A stretch of DNA of 64,000 nucleotides from Budorcas taxicolor (lineage: Eukaryota; Chordata; Mammalia; Artiodactyla; Bovidae), in the NCBI RefSeq assembly GCF_023091745.1, contig NC_068910.1:183513170-183577169 (forward strand). Direction: 5' to 3'. Each line of letters starts with the position of its first letter. The stretch's first letter is position 1. A program made the translations under genes and the position numbers. Positions 22,035 through 35,368 of the stretch are shown in pieces. Under the pieces are notes generated by a model. It was not told where the DNA came from, made no database searches, and saw nothing but the letters and a program-made list of their open reading frames with translations.

Positions 22035-23266
22035 AAAATTCTCCAAGCCAGGCTTCAACAGTACATGAACTGTAAGCTTCCAGATGTTCAAGCTGGATTT
22101 AGAAAAGGCAGAGGAACTAGAGATCAAATTGCCAACATCTGTTGGATCACTGAAAAAGCAAGAGAGTTCCAGAAAAACATCTACTTCTGCTCTATTGACT
22201 ACACCAAAGCCTTCGACTCTGAATCACAACAAACTGAAAAATTCTTCGAGAAAGGGGAATACCAAACCACCTTACCTGCCTCCTGAGAAATCTGTATGCG
22301 GGTCAAGAAGCAACAGTTAGAACCGGACATGGAATAGTAGACTGGTTCCAAATCAGGAAAGGAGTAGGTCTAGGCTATATATTGTCACCCAGCTTATGTA
22401 ACTTATATTCAGAGTACATCATGCAAAATTCCAGGCTGATGAAGCACAAGCTGGAATCAAGATTGTTGGGAGAAATATCAATAACCCCACATATGCAGAT
22501 GACACCACCCTTACAGCAGAAAGTGAAGAACTAAAGAGCCTCTTGTTGAAAGTGAAAGAGGACAGTGAAAAAGTTGGCTTAAAACTCAACATTCAGAAAA
22601 CTAAGATCATGGCATCCGGTCCCATAACTCTATGACAGATAGATGGGGAAACAATAGAAACAGAGACAGACTTTATTTTTTGGGCTCCAAAATCACTGCT
22701 GATGGTGACTGAAGCTATGGAATTAAAAGACGCTTGCTTCTTGGAGGAAAATCTATGGCCAACCTAGACAGCATATTAAAATGCAGAGATATTGCTTTGC
22801 CAACAAAGGTCCATCTAGTCAAAGCTATGGTTTTTCCAGTAGTCATGTGTGAATGTGAGAGTTGGACTATAAAGAAAGCTGAGCACCGAATTGATTCTTT
22901 TGAACTGTGGTGTTGGAAAAGACTCTGGAGAGTCCCTTGGACTGCAAGGAGATCCAACCAGTCAATCCTAAAGGAAATCAGTCCTGAATATTCATTGGAA
23001 GGACTGATGTTGAAGCTGAAACTCCAATCCTTTGGCCCCCTGATGTGAATAACTGACTCATTTGAAAAGACCCTGATGCTGGGAAAGATTGAGGGCAGGA
23101 GGAAAAAGGGTCGACAGAGGATGAGATGGTTGGATGGTGTCACTGACTCAATGGACATGAGTTTGAGCAAGCTCTGGGAGATGGTGATGGACAGGGAAGC
23201 CTGGCATGCTGCAGTCCATGGGGTCGCAAAGAGTTGGGCACAACTGAGCAACTGAACTGAACTGAA
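22035..23266 (+). mobile_element. BovB (RTE) LINE, longest copy in the window
   Basis: About 1.23 kb of sense BovB: the C-terminal part of the reverse transcriptase, the remaining coding region and the 3' tail (actga)n. The catalytic Tyr-Ala-Asp-Asp codons are still present at 22492-22503. Many frameshifts and stops, plus deletions near 22220-22420, make it a dead copy. At 23046-23048 it has TGA where some copies have CGA. No clear target-site duplication. Confidence 0.93.
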
Positions 23267-24113
23267 TGTGAGTGAAAATATAATAAAATCATATGGCTTT
23301 TTTACTGCATGTTTATTTAGGCCAAACCAGTATGAAGCAGCTAGATTAATTACTTTTATACTGTTAAGTACTGTACATAGTTAATTATTTAATCTAAGTC
23401 ATATCTGAGCCAAACCTGTAAATTACTGTTCATGCAGGGCAATGATAATTTATGTACTCCCTCTGTACTACAGCCTGTTAATATATTATTTTTGATTTGA
23501 TATTAGATGTTAAAAGTTTGCAAGAGGCCTTTCAAGACTACTCCATGACATAAGTTCTAAAATTATGGATTTCAAAATTAAGGTTGACAACATGGTATGA
23601 TAGGAACTTATTTAGACGATGGATTTTATCTGGAAAATATTCTTCCCACATTTTACTCTGATCCATTGACTCTTATGGTTTCAGCTTGTGCTTTTTATTC
23701 TGCCTGATTTTATGATGCGGACGTTGCTTTGGATGCTTAGTAGTTTTTCGGCATGCACAAAACTTGATCTCAGGCACCCTCCAAGTGTGGCTAATCAGAT
23801 TTTTAATGGTAGTTACAAATGCCTAATGAATTTAAGTGCTAGCAAGGTGCTCACCATCACCATGAACTCACCAAACTAAACAGATGACACTGAATCCATT
23901 CTTAAAATGTAAGATCAACTTTACATTACTTGAGTAACAAGTAATATTTGTACATAGTCGAATGAAAGAGAAATTTAAAAGTCTTATAAAGTAAAAAATT
24001 AAATTTTGAGATACTAATAAAGTAAAAAGAAGAAAAAGATGAAAAAAATCAGTAAAACACAAAGTTTAATTAAAACAAATAAGAGATATTATAGAGTATG
24101 CTTGCTGCTCCCC
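23267..24113. other. Unassigned sequence
   Basis: No repeat or exon recognised; A-rich near 24000-24090. Confidence 0.4.
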
Positions 24114-24260
24114 ATGTGGTCCTGCAATGCCAGCATTAGCATCACCTGGGAGCTTTCTAGGAAAGCAGTCTCAGGCCCCACTCCACCTACTGAGTCAGAA
24201 CCTGAATTTTGCAAGATTTTCCAGGTGATTTGTGTACTCATTCATGTTGGAGATGGACTG
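24114..24260 (-). mobile_element. MER5A-like hAT element, antisense
   Basis: Reversed MER5A pattern: 'tgtggtcctgcaatgccagc', 'agcatcacctgggagcttt', 'ccacctactgagtcagaacc', 'attttccaggtgatttgtg'. Confidence 0.8.
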
Positions 24261-26138
24261 GTCTAGAGAGACATGTAGTAATCACCAAAGCCTGTGCAGG
24301 GACCCAATAGTTAGCCCCTCATATAGACAAAACCACCCCAATCACTGAGCCCCAGCCTAGTGGAGAGAACTGGGGAAAGGACAGACCAGCAGTGGCTGAG
24401 TGAGTCTCTTGCATTTTCAGAGGGAGCCCTTGGAGTTTAGAGGAAGAAGAATCTCACGGAGGCAAAACTGTGGCCAAGGTAAATAAAATATTTTTTACAT
24501 AAAGCTACTATCTGCTAGCTCCATACCTATAACAAGTGAATTGGATATTAACCTTTCAGAAGAAAAACAATATAGATTCGGACTTCTTGGTGGGACTTTG
24601 ATGGGAGGATCCTTGCTTGTTTGGGGAGAACTAAGAGCATCTAAAAGGATGGGAAGTGCTCCATCTTTCCTTGCTACACATTATTACCTTTTTTTCAATA
24701 TGTATGAAATATGTGAATTTTGCAACATGAGTAGTTTTAACTAGCAACTGTCTTTCCTCTTTAAAATGCAAGCACTTGATGTACCATTTCCTTTCCCGGC
24801 AGAGGTTTTCAAGCTGTTCAACCACTAGAGGTCTGTATTACCTATTAAAAAAAAAATGATACTCAACTGGTTGTCCTTCAGTTCTCAATTTCAACACCTA
24901 TTTCTGTGTTTTAAGATTTAAAATCTTCTAAAAACATAATGCCAGGGAATAAAAATCACAACACTTTAGGAAATGAAGGAGAAAAGCTAGTAGGAACCCT
25001 TCCATTCAGAAGGGTGCCAGGTCTTTCCCCCTCTGACCAGGAGACAACTGAGTACACCTGCATACTCAGAAACACAGAATCCACAGCCAGTTACAAATCT
25101 GGGGAACACGTTTATTTTCTGGAAAACAGGTTTTCCACCAATATATTTTAAGATCTCTGTTTTCATTTTAAATATAAAGCATTTGTTTTCTTCTCCAAAG
25201 CAATTCAGTTCTCAGTATAGCTCAAGCTGCACCCCACCCCCTGATAGTCCTTAGAACACCAATTTTACTACTTTTATGAGGGTTTTTAAATAAGAATTTC
25301 TTTTCTTGGTGACCCAATGTTAGACTAAAATTAATGCTCTTTCACGCTTAATTTATAAGACTTTGCTGCAGTTTTATAAACAAATGCATGAGTCTTGGGC
25401 TAGCCTGGTTGGAGCTATATTAATGATATAGCTAGCGGTCTTGACTGCAAGTTGAGTCTCCCAAGTTTTCGCTGGGTTCCATGTTTGCCAGGGATTTTTC
25501 ACTAGCATAGCCCATTTTGGGCCTGCCTTCTGCCAGCAGCAGCACTGACTAAGCCTTCCAGAAATCAGAAATGAGCTGTCCTGTTTACAGGACACCCAGT
25601 TAATAGTGATGAAACCTTTCCATAGCATTATAGGGTGGGCCTCCTAAAACACTACACGCTCATATATTCACACACTTAAATGGAATGGTATAACACACTA
25701 CAGAGGTAAGGAGCTATAATTTACTGAGTATGTATTGCAGCAAGGGTTTGGGATTTAGAGGCTGGATTTTCATCGATTCTAATTACTCCTGCATTTGGAG
25801 TAAGTGGGTACATTTGTTGCCAGGCAAGGTGTAATGCTATAAGCCTTGCCTTCTTAAAAGGCATTATGGCATAATGTTCCTGGCCTGGAAAGCCTCCAGA
25901 AGCATAAGTGGGTCTTGTGTGGCTTCTCTCTCAGTCTGTCACTTTATTAAAACACAACAATTTGCAAGTGTTATTTAGCAGATCAGCTGGGTTCATTTCA
26001 AAGGCTAATATTTAACAGAGGGGAAAATAACTTACCCTAATCCTTTTAAGAAGTGTTTTCTATGTATTCTCAGGCAATTTGCCTAGTGTTTTCTATAGAT
26101 CTCAAAGCTAGGATTCAAGGACAGTTTTGTAATGTCTT
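24261..26138. other. Unassigned, repeat-poor sequence
   Basis: About 1.9 kb without a recognised repeat. The part at 25290-26040 has mixed composition and no repeat texture, as conserved non-coding DNA often does, but conservation cannot be judged from one sequence. Confidence 0.4.
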
Positions 26139-26446
26139 ATACTGCGTATCTTGGAGAAGGCAATGGCACCCCACTCCAGTACTCTTGCCTGGAAAATCCC
26201 ATGGACAGAGGAGCCTGGTAGGCTGCAGTCCATGGGGTCACTAAGAGTCGGACATGACTGAGCGACTTCACTTTCAGTTTTCACTTTCATGCATTGGAGA
26301 AGGAAATGGCAACCCACTTCAGTGTTCTTGCCTGGAGCATCCCAGGGACAGGGGAGCCAGGTAGGCTGCTGTCTATGGCGCCGCACAGAGTCGGACACGA
26401 CTGAAGCGACCTAGCAGCAGCAGCAGCAGCAGCAGCATACTACGTA
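26139..26446 (+). mobile_element. Bov-A2 SINE (dimer) with target-site duplications
   Basis: Body 26149-26436: two A units in tandem ('ggagaaggcaatggcacccc' and 'ggagaaggaaatggcaaccc') joined by a 'cactttcagttttcacttt' linker, ending in an (AGC)n tail. Target-site duplications 'atactRcgta' lie at 26139-26148 and 26437-26446, with one mismatch. Confidence 0.94.
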
Positions 26447-26755
26447 ACTATATAATCCAAATGATCAGTTCTACAGCAGAAGGAAACTAATTCACAGTGC
26501 AATAAGTTACACTGCAGACCACATAATTTAAAGTGGTTAAGTTTTTCATTTCCTGTTGAATTTCTGCATATGGCTGGTGGCATATGAATTAACAATTTTC
26601 TCACTGAAATGTGACAGAAAAATATCTGCTTTACCCAATCCTGAACATTACTTTCAGACCTCCTGACTCTTCTATTATTATTCAAAATTATGCTAGCTTA
26701 TGCTTGTATCTAATAATGTATAAATATATTAATTAAATATTAGCACAGTGTTTTT
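26447..26755. other. Unassigned sequence
   Basis: About 300 bp with nothing recognised. Confidence 0.4.
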
Positions 26756-26997
26756 ACTTGTGCTAATTTGCTTCAATCATGCCTGACTCTTTGTGACCCT
26801 ATGGACTATAACCCATCAGGCTCCTCTGTCCATGGGATTCTCCAGGCAAGAATACTGGAGTGGGTTGCCATGCCCTCCTCCAGGGGATCTTCCCCACCCA
26901 GGGATCCAACCTGCGTCTCCTCTGTCTTCTGCATTGGCAGGCGGGTGTTTTTTTTTTTTTTTTAACCACTGAGCCCCCTGGAAGCCCTCACACTTGT
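26756..26997 (-). mobile_element. Bov-tA SINE, antisense, with T-run expansion
   Basis: Body about 26762-26991. The reversed head region normally reads 'ttaccactgagccacc'; here it carries about 16-17 consecutive T at 26948-26963. A weak 6-bp duplication 'acttgt' flanks the element. Confidence 0.9.
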
Positions 26998-27015
26998 ATA
27001 TATATATATATATAA
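26997..27015. repeat. (TA)n microsatellite
   Basis: A TA tract of about 19 bp directly beside the preceding SINE. Confidence 0.9.
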
Positions 27016-29749
27016 ATGCTAATAGTGTAGCAGTTAATTAAAAACAGAGAAAGGAAGATCTCAGGCTTTGGAGAATTTGATGAGTTACATCTGGGGGAGA
27101 AATGAAAACTAGGATGTTGGAGTTAGTTCCAGATGCCAGTTCTTGTCTTGGTTAGTGATATGATGGACCCCTTAGACTCACTGTGAAAAAGTGAAGTCAA
27201 TGAGAAAACCTAACTTGTAGCTTTGTTTTTGTGAATTAAGTAAGAAAATGGAGATGAAGTGACTGACCCAGTGCCTGACCAAGTAAGCATCCAGTTTTAA
27301 AGATGTTAGCTAATGCATTCTTTTTGTATCTGCATTAAAAAACCCAGCAATATAATACAACCGCAATAATCCTAGTTATTTTCAAGTGTTGTGAGAAGGC
27401 AATAAGACCCAGTATATGAAAGTATCAGGCTCTTCCCAAAGTGATCTCCCAAAAGGTTTCACCCATGAAACTAGACTGTAGGTTGGGAGAGTTTTAAAGA
27501 TGATTCATTCTTGAATTTTTAATTTTTTTTGAGTGAGAATATTGTACCATTTTGATTACTTTATAAATCTCACTTATTTTTTTCTGCTCAGGATGATGAC
27601 TTAAGTTTGCAACTCTACTAGACTAAGAAGATATAATGTTACCCCGAAATAAGATCTAACTATAGACAAACTATTTGCAGGGCAGTTAAAAAGATGAAGT
27701 TAAGGATAGGTTCTACCTCAGGGAATTGAAAGAAAAAAATATGATGCTTAAAATACTATTTTCAACCCTTATATTACCTTACCCCCCATGATTGAGATAA
27801 GTTTGTTTTGCCTAAAATACTGTATAGTGTCTCCTTTCAGGAGAAAAATCTGTGGGAGAGGAATTTGAAGGAAGCTGTGACCAACTAGCTTTTTATTAGG
27901 GACAGAATGCTGATTAAATTTCAGGCATTATTTTAACTCAACTTGTCTTCCCAATACGATTTGGGTTTAGTGTGAACACTGAGGTATTTTGCAACAACCG
28001 CTGGCGAGAGCAAAGACCAACTACTGACATAGAACTAAAAGGTTTTACTCAGAGGAGAAGGACTGGACTTTGGCAGTTTGGCCTTTGTGCAGCAATTTCC
28101 AAGGACACACTTGAGTTTCAAAAGAGATATGCGCTTCCTGAAATTACAGGCCCTCGCCTGGACAAGTCAGTGTCAATTCAAACCACCTTTCATGTTTTTA
28201 TGTGAGAAAAGGAAAGCTCCTCATTTAAAGTTGCATGTTGTATGTTCCCAGAATGTCCTAGTTCTTTTGTAAGGGCTGATTTTATGAGATGTCAATGATA
28301 TGAGGGGTCCTGGGAAATAAATTCCTATGTCATTGTAAATAATTGTTTATACCATCAGCAGCCCTGGGACCTGGAATTATGTCAGAAGTTCTTCTGGGGT
28401 TATATTTCATTTAGAGAGCCAGTCACACTTAAGGACTGAGTCCCTTATCTTTTGTCAACTCAGCACAACCTTGTTTCCAGAAGCCTCCTTCTATCACCAC
28501 CACTTTGGAAATAAAATCTGCCTTTCCACTTCAAACTGCATGCCCTATAACTCCTCATGCACAGGAGAAATGTACAAAAATATTTTACTATAGCATTGTG
28601 AACTATAGCTATTGGGTATTGTTTTTCTAGAATAAAGGAAATCATATTGTTCCCCCTCATTCTGTCCATAATCACTTCTCATTTCTCACTTGAGGGAAGT
28701 CTCTAAAGGAGGCCTGTAAGGCACAGGCCTATTTGGGGGAAGCATGACATCACAGATGATTCGGTCCTTGGCCCTATCGGCTGGAAATAGTAACTAAGTC
28801 CTTTGTCTAAGCTGGTAAGAGAGGAGCTGCAGAAAATCAAATTAGCAGGAGAGAAACTATTCGTCTTCATTTTCTTGTTTCCAGCCTGCAAATACAGATT
28901 GTTAAATATGCCTGTTCTCTAATCCTCATTAGGAAATCTTGAAGAATAGCAGGACAGGAAAAAAGGCATGAGGGTTATGAGAAAACACCACCACTAAAAA
29001 ATAATACAAAGTCAGAATCGTTCCTTCTCATTCAGACTGTCTTATGTGTTTAGAAATGGTAGAATTTGAGGTTTTCTGTTAAATTATTTTATTTCAGTTA
29101 TATGTGGATGGATGCCACATACACAATCCCAAACATATCATTTTATTTTGAATTTTCTTTTTCTTGGACTTGAAGAGAAAATAATTTAAATGGAATACCC
29201 AGTGTATGAAATCATTTTGCATTCCGTGGTAGCCCCAGGAACTGTTAAATTCACCGGTATATGTCAGAAGGCAAAACCTTCACTAACAATAATCTAATGG
29301 TGATGCCATGCACCACTAAATCTCTGTTATGGGGGGTTTTATTTTCAGGCCCACAGACATGGGATTACAGGTCAGTGATAGGCAAAGTATTCTTGAGGTA
29401 TACCAAAGGCGCCAAACGTATCAGTGGGTGGTCCTGGAGGAACTGACATCAACTGCAGATTTTTAATGATTAGAGTTCTAGTAGTAGTCACTGATGATGA
29501 TGGCTACTGAACCAGTCAGGGGATTGAATCATGTACCTGACTTCTCTTCAAAAATCTCTCCTGTGAAAATATTTCACTACATTTCAAAGCAGCTTCAGTC
29601 ATGAAACCTTTCCAGTTTAAAATGTTCATTTATTCCCCTCTTCTAGCATCCATTCTAAATTATGTCTCTAGTCTGTCTGTCAGTTGATAGCCTTCAATTT
29701 TTGCTTTACGGATACTGGTCTGTTTGCTGTGTCTTAAATATGCCATTGC
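27016..29749. other. Unassigned, repeat-poor sequence
   Basis: About 2.7 kb with no recognised transposable element. Stretches near 27960-28300 and 28720-28930 have mixed, non-repetitive composition. I see no convincing exon with splice sites. Confidence 0.4.
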
Positions 29750-30070
29750 ATTGCTGCCTCAGGGCCTTTGCACTTGCTCTGCTCTCTCCATAGATCCATC
29801 TTCCTCCACACAGTTCCTTTGTTCTTACTAAGGAGGCTTTCCCTAAATTCCTTTTAGAACTGCATCCTTCTCCCTCACTGCATCTATACTCTATTTCCAT
29901 TCTTCATGTCATCTAACGTACTCTATACTTTAACTTTTTTTTCCTGTCCACATGCACTGGAATGTTCTGTGAGGGTCAGGACTTTTGTCTGCTTTGCTCA
30001 CACTTTGTCCTTCATGTTGGGAATAGTAACTGGCATGTAGGTGTCCAAAGAAAATACTTATTGAGTAAAT
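29750..30070 (+). repeat. L2 LINE 3' end
   Basis: Degraded L2 signature: 'gcctcagggcctttgcactt', 'ggaggctttccctaaattcc', 'ctgtgagggtcaggactttt', and an 'actggcatgtaggtg...aatacttattgagtaaat' tail. An ancient mammalian element, non-coding. Confidence 0.75.
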
Positions 30071-31205
30071 AACAGCAGAATCTGTTGTAAACTGCAGCCC
30101 TAAATAGGAATAACTTGTGTTTAATATAATTTTCATTCAGAAGACTTTACTCTCATGATATTTCTTTGATTTTCGTATTTTTGAAGTCAGAAGAAAGAAA
30201 CTTTAGGGTTACCCCATACCTGCTCAGCAATAAACTTCTGGGTCACAATAGTTGCAAGCTGAAATGCAATCAGGATTGAACCTGTCTACCTGTGGTTTTA
30301 AAGGTCAATAGGACCATGAAGACATTTCTAAGTCATACTGTTTTTTCTATCTCTTTCCAACTATTCACTCAGGCTTGGGTATGTGCCTGATTCCACTTTA
30401 GGACAGGAATATTCAACTGATAAAATCTAATTACATTTGCTTCCCAACTAAATTGCATGTCACCTTCCCCTCTTGTGATGGAAATGGCCCCTCTTGGGTC
30501 CTCAGCGTCTGATTATTGCAAACCTAATTGATTTGCGACATTTCATTAATAAAGTTAACTAAAACTAATTATACATATTGAAAAGAAGTTTCCTGTGAAA
30601 TGAATTATTCTATTTAGCTTAAGGGTTCTTAACTGTTAGAATGAATTGTTGAGGAGGATTGAAGCATTATTTTCTCTTGAGATCTTTATATATATATAAA
30701 ATACATATATATGTACATATAAATATGGATTGGTGGATGTTTATACCATAGTAACTAAAAAAAGGAAGAAAATGGTTAAAAATGAAGGTTAAAGATAACA
30801 AAACATCCTCCTCAGAAGATAAAAATCACAAAATAGGTTGTGCATAGATCTCTTCATTTTAAGATGTTAAATTGGGATCTGTTACATTTATCATACAAAG
30901 GAAGCTAAAATCAATTTTTAAATTGTTTGACATGTATTATTTTATTCATAGCATAAATTTCTCTTCACTGAACTGGTTCATATTGTATTTCTCACTCTTT
31001 AATTCAGATGCCATGTGTCTAATTCACCAATCTAATTAAATCAAAATTCTAGCATAAATCCAGAGGGAGCCTATACTATTTCAATTGCCCCAAACCAAGC
31101 AGATGCATTGTGGGTCAGTACTTTTCACAGGGTCATTTTCAACATTCCCTATTTGTTCAGTTATATGTAGATAAATATGTTCTACATAAAATGAAGATGA
31201 GCGTT
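30071..31205. other. Unassigned sequence with clustered ATTA motifs
   Basis: No repeat recognised. The interval 30420-30580 holds several homeodomain-type TAAT/ATTA cores within about 150 bp. A TA-rich patch lies near 30688-30725. Confidence 0.35.
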
Positions 31206-31495
31206 CATTAATGGTTTGCTGCTAAGTCACTTCAGTCGTGTCCGACTCTGTGCGACCCCATAGACGGCAGCCCACCAGGCTCCGCTGTCCCTGGGATTCT
31301 CCAGACAAGAACATTGGAATGGGTTGCCATTTCCTTCTCCAATGCATGGAAGTGAAAAATGAAAGTGAAGTCGCTCAGTCATGTACGACTCTTTGCGACC
31401 CCAGGGACGCAGCCTACCAGGCTCCTCTGTCCATGGAATTTTCCAGGCAAGAGTACTGGAGTGGGTTGCCATTGCCTTCTTTGCATTAATGGTTT
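31206..31495 (-). mobile_element. Bov-A2 SINE (dimer), antisense, with target-site duplications
   Basis: Body 31218-31483: two reversed A units joined by 'gaaagtgaagtcgctcagtc'. Perfect 12-bp target-site duplications 'cattaatggttt' lie at 31206-31217 and 31484-31495. Low divergence suggests a young insertion. Confidence 0.95.
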
Positions 31496-33480
31496 AGAGT
31501 TGAATAAACCATGGCTGGGCCATTACTGTTACAGAATAACCTTCTGTATCACGTAAGAAGCTGTTCTCATCAATGACTTGAATTTACATTGCTTTTACAC
31601 CGCCAAAGCAGGTGCCAAAGGATTTCCTTCTTTGCATTAAGTAAGACACTGAGTTGTTTTATCCTCTTGCTCTGTATACTGACTGCACTGGACAGACCAT
31701 GAGGCAGCTAAATGCCCATCCTGTTCTTTCCCCTTGGCCTGAAGCATCATTGAGGAGTCAAGGTTCAGACACTAGGTCAAAAGATAGCCTTTTTCCACTG
31801 TCTGGTTTTATCTACAGTGGCTTTGTTTGCTTTTTATGGTGGCCAGTGCTGTGTGCAGAAGTATTTTGGCTTTGCCTGGGTAAAAGGAGAAGGAAGGCTG
31901 CTTCCGATGGGACTTTGGACTTGCGATGTGACATTGTTCCTCTTGTCCCAGGGACGCCCTGGGAGAGTCCAATCTTTCGTTTCAAATCTGGAAAGGTGCC
32001 AAAGACCTAATTCTAGATAACTGGTTATTATCTGCCAAGTTTGTACTGTACTATTACATTTCTGAGATATTTTAGATATTCCCTGAATTAAGTCGTTTTC
32101 AGAGTCTTAAAACGAATGACTAGCTAGCTGAAGGGAGAGGATGACAGCACTTCTAGTACTGGTGAAAAGTGCTTCCTGCCAGCAAAACCAGACCATGAAA
32201 TTAAGAGGCCAATTCTCTGAGCTCTTTTAATTATCAAAAATATTAATAGAACCAGTTTAAATTAGAATCTCCTATATAGTTGTATGCTGTGCATATCTAG
32301 CTATATTATTTAAACCTAGGATGAATATTACTGTGAATAAACTATATGGATAATAGGTTATTTATAGTAAACCTGTTATTCTATAAAGAAAAGCTATTTT
32401 TTGGTTTATTAAAAAAAAGAACTCCATAGACAGCTAACATTTACTCTGCCTTTTTTTCATTGGTAAGATTTGGATTCATATTTAACAATTCAAAACTGGG
32501 CCTACACCTCTATTATTTATGCTTTCACTGAAACATGATACTATTAAATGTGTAAAGGAATATTGACTGGGTAGTTGTGTCTTTTTCATAGCTAGTTATA
32601 TAGCTATTTCAAATCCTTGATGCTTCAATGACTCAAAGATAAATTTGCTTTTAATTTCTTGCCTTATGTAACATATAACCATTAGTCCAGGAACCAAATT
32701 TAATTGAACTACTAGATATAAGTGACTGGAAAATAATTGAAACTGATATTAAGTGATGGGATCACAGTAGAGGAACAATGGTGAATAAGAAGTTTAAGTA
32801 TACACTATAAAAGGGGGTGATTATATTAATTAAAATTATAAACAAGCTATTATTCTTTTTTATACAATAAGTTGGAAATCCAGAGACTATTAATATAATA
32901 CACATTTCCATAAATGAAATAGAAATAAATGATCTAATAGTTATTTTGTTTGGTTCTTCAGTTGCTTAAAAAAATAAAGCTTTAGTAAAATCGGTATGAT
33001 TGAGACCCATCTATCATTGTAGGAAAAATAAAATCTTACAGAATATAAAGAACAAAGAAAAAATACTGGCCTTTAAAAATGACCCTACATCTTTTCTAGT
33101 TTTGCTTATTTGGAGACGTCAGTGATTCAGTAAAAAAGCCAACAGCCATATATTAGGTCAACATAACTATGTGTACAATTTTTCACAATTTTTAAGGAAA
33201 CAAAAACCTCTAAAAACAAAAATCTCTAAAAATTTTATAAGAATACATAAAATATTTAAATAAATATTTAAGTAAAACAGTTAATTCCACATATCTTAAT
33301 ATGCAATTAAATAGGAAAGAGGAAAGGGGCTTGTGAGAGCCATATACCAGATAACCTACAGCTAAGAAAATTAGCATTTAAAAAATATTTTTAAATTTCA
33401 AAAGACATATAAAAGAGCCCAAACCTTTCTTACCAAGTAGCCAGGGAAGTCTACTGCATTATTAATAATTTCTTTATAAT
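31496..33480. other. Unassigned sequence
   Basis: About 2 kb with no recognised repeat; very AT-rich after 32200. An open frame at 31654-32010 lacks an ATG start and shows no familiar protein pattern. Confidence 0.4.
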
Positions 33481-33650
33481 AGCACTGTCAAGCAGAACTT
33501 TCCATAATGATAGAAATGTTCTATATCTGTGCTATTCAGTACAGTAGCCCCAAACGACATGTGTCCATTGAGAACTTGAAATGTGGCTAGTATCATGGAG
33601 GAACTCAGTTTTTAATTGCATTTATAATTAATGTAAACAGCTACATGGGG
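33481..33650. mobile_element. hAT-type non-autonomous element
   Basis: Pattern 'agcactgtcaagcagaactt', 'gaaatgttctatatctgtgc', 'ttgagaacttgaaatgtggc', which fits a mammalian hAT family with ends like 'cagcgctgtccaatagaa'. Only one end is clear. Confidence 0.65.
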
Positions 33651-35368
33651 CAGATAATTACCACAGATTTTAAGCTCCTGAATATTTTTATTCTTTTATA
33701 TCTATTAACCATGTTTTCCCATTTATCATAAGTAGGTTTCAGCCTAAGTATTTTTGTTTCTACAATATAAAACAAGCTCTGAAATGCTGTTTACACATTA
33801 CTGGTTTAAATCGATAAAAGATCAAAGTTCTGTAGTTGTAAGTTGATGAAAGTTTTAAAGTGACAATACAAAGTTCAGAAGGCCCTTGGAAAACACTTTT
33901 TGTATTTCAATATAATGACCATGGGTTGGGACGGGGGTTGAAGATTCTTCCAAAGGCAAAGTTGCTAGTTAGTGGAAGAATTGTATGATGTTAGTTCTTC
34001 AGCGGAAAATAACTTCTTAGAATTAAGCATGTTTTTGCTCATTCATCTGAAACTTAAAGGTCTGAAAAAGTTTAACATTGTATAAGATGTTTTTGTTCAG
34101 TGTTTTCTTATTTGTAAGCAAAATGTCATAGTTATTTGGAAAGTTTTACTACAAATGTATGAATGTTAATCAGAAACTTAGGGGCTTCCAAAATACAGGA
34201 ACAGAGGCTGATCTAAGGACCATTTCCAGGAGGAACGTCCCTGTATTACTATCCTTATTCTTCTACTTTAAGCCTGAGGGGGTGAATATGTAAAGAGCTC
34301 CTTCTGTTCAGTACTCTTAGGATGTAAAAGAAAGCTTCTAGTTTTGGTGTCTTCCTAACTTGGACATATATTTTAATATATTTTCCCAGAGCTGGATTTT
34401 TGCTGAAAATGTGCATAGCCCAGCTTCCAAAATTTCAACTACATCTCACACACAAAAAAACCCCTAAAGATTTCCAGTGGCAGAACTCTGAAGAACGTTA
34501 CTATTTTTGTCTTCCAAGATTAAAGTAGTCCTAAATAGTTTTCTAACACCACTGTGGACTGCCTTCCAGCAAGTGTTTCCTACTTGTCAATCAAAAAGAC
34601 TAGTTACCTCTAACATATGTCTGCCCACCGACCACCTATCTTATCTACCTTCTACTTTAATAAAATCCAGCCGTGACACATTCAGAAAGGGACAAGCTAC
34701 TCTTTTCACTTTCCTTAGAGGAACTAGAGAATGTCTCTCCTGTTAATTTGGGAAGCTGAGGGTTTGTTCTTGGAGCTGAGTTTATGTTAGGAGAAAAAAA
34801 TCCTGCTAGCTGGGTAAATCAAGGAGTCTTTTTATGAAAAATATCATACAGTCAGTGTGATAGGAGTTGAACAGACAGAGCACCCCCCTAGTTGCTCTGT
34901 GAGGTTCTGAGTGGAATGCCCCGCTGTGTGACTCCATAGGGCTTAGGTCTACCAGGGGTTAAACTGCTGTGGCATTAAAGGCTACCTCTGTACCCAGTTT
35001 CCGAGACCTTTTTTCTATACCTTATTGGAGTAAGGGAGACTTTTCTAAGAAGGAAACCCTGAGACATTCGGGTTTTCTGAACGTGAATAGGTGGCTTCAG
35101 GGTTTATAGTCTTTAGACATATGCCTCAAGAAGTGAGATCTCGGGATCACAGAGCACCAGTTGCCCATTTGGTGGCTGATGAGAGAGCGTGATCGTTTCC
35201 CTCCTGTCCCTCCTAAAGCCCTACATCGTGTAGAAAACACTGCTCAGAACAGTCACCTATGACCATGAGGAGATCCCTGCCAAAGGGTTGCAAATCTCTC
35301 ACATGGTGTATCATCAATACATCAATATCTTGGTAATTCTGACATTGTTTACACTTAAAATCATGTTA
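33651..35368. other. Unassigned sequence
   Basis: No repeat recognised. Composition becomes more balanced at 34850-35330, without repeat texture. Confidence 0.4.

Noticed and set aside
22715..23251. 178-codon minus-strand frame
   Set aside because: It is the antisense reading of the BovB copy at 22035-23266. Similar antisense peptides appear at 7438, 13970 and 36571.
31654..32010. 118-codon plus-strand frame
   Set aside because: Its first codon is TTG, not ATG, and it has no recognisable domain or upstream exon signals. Probably chance.
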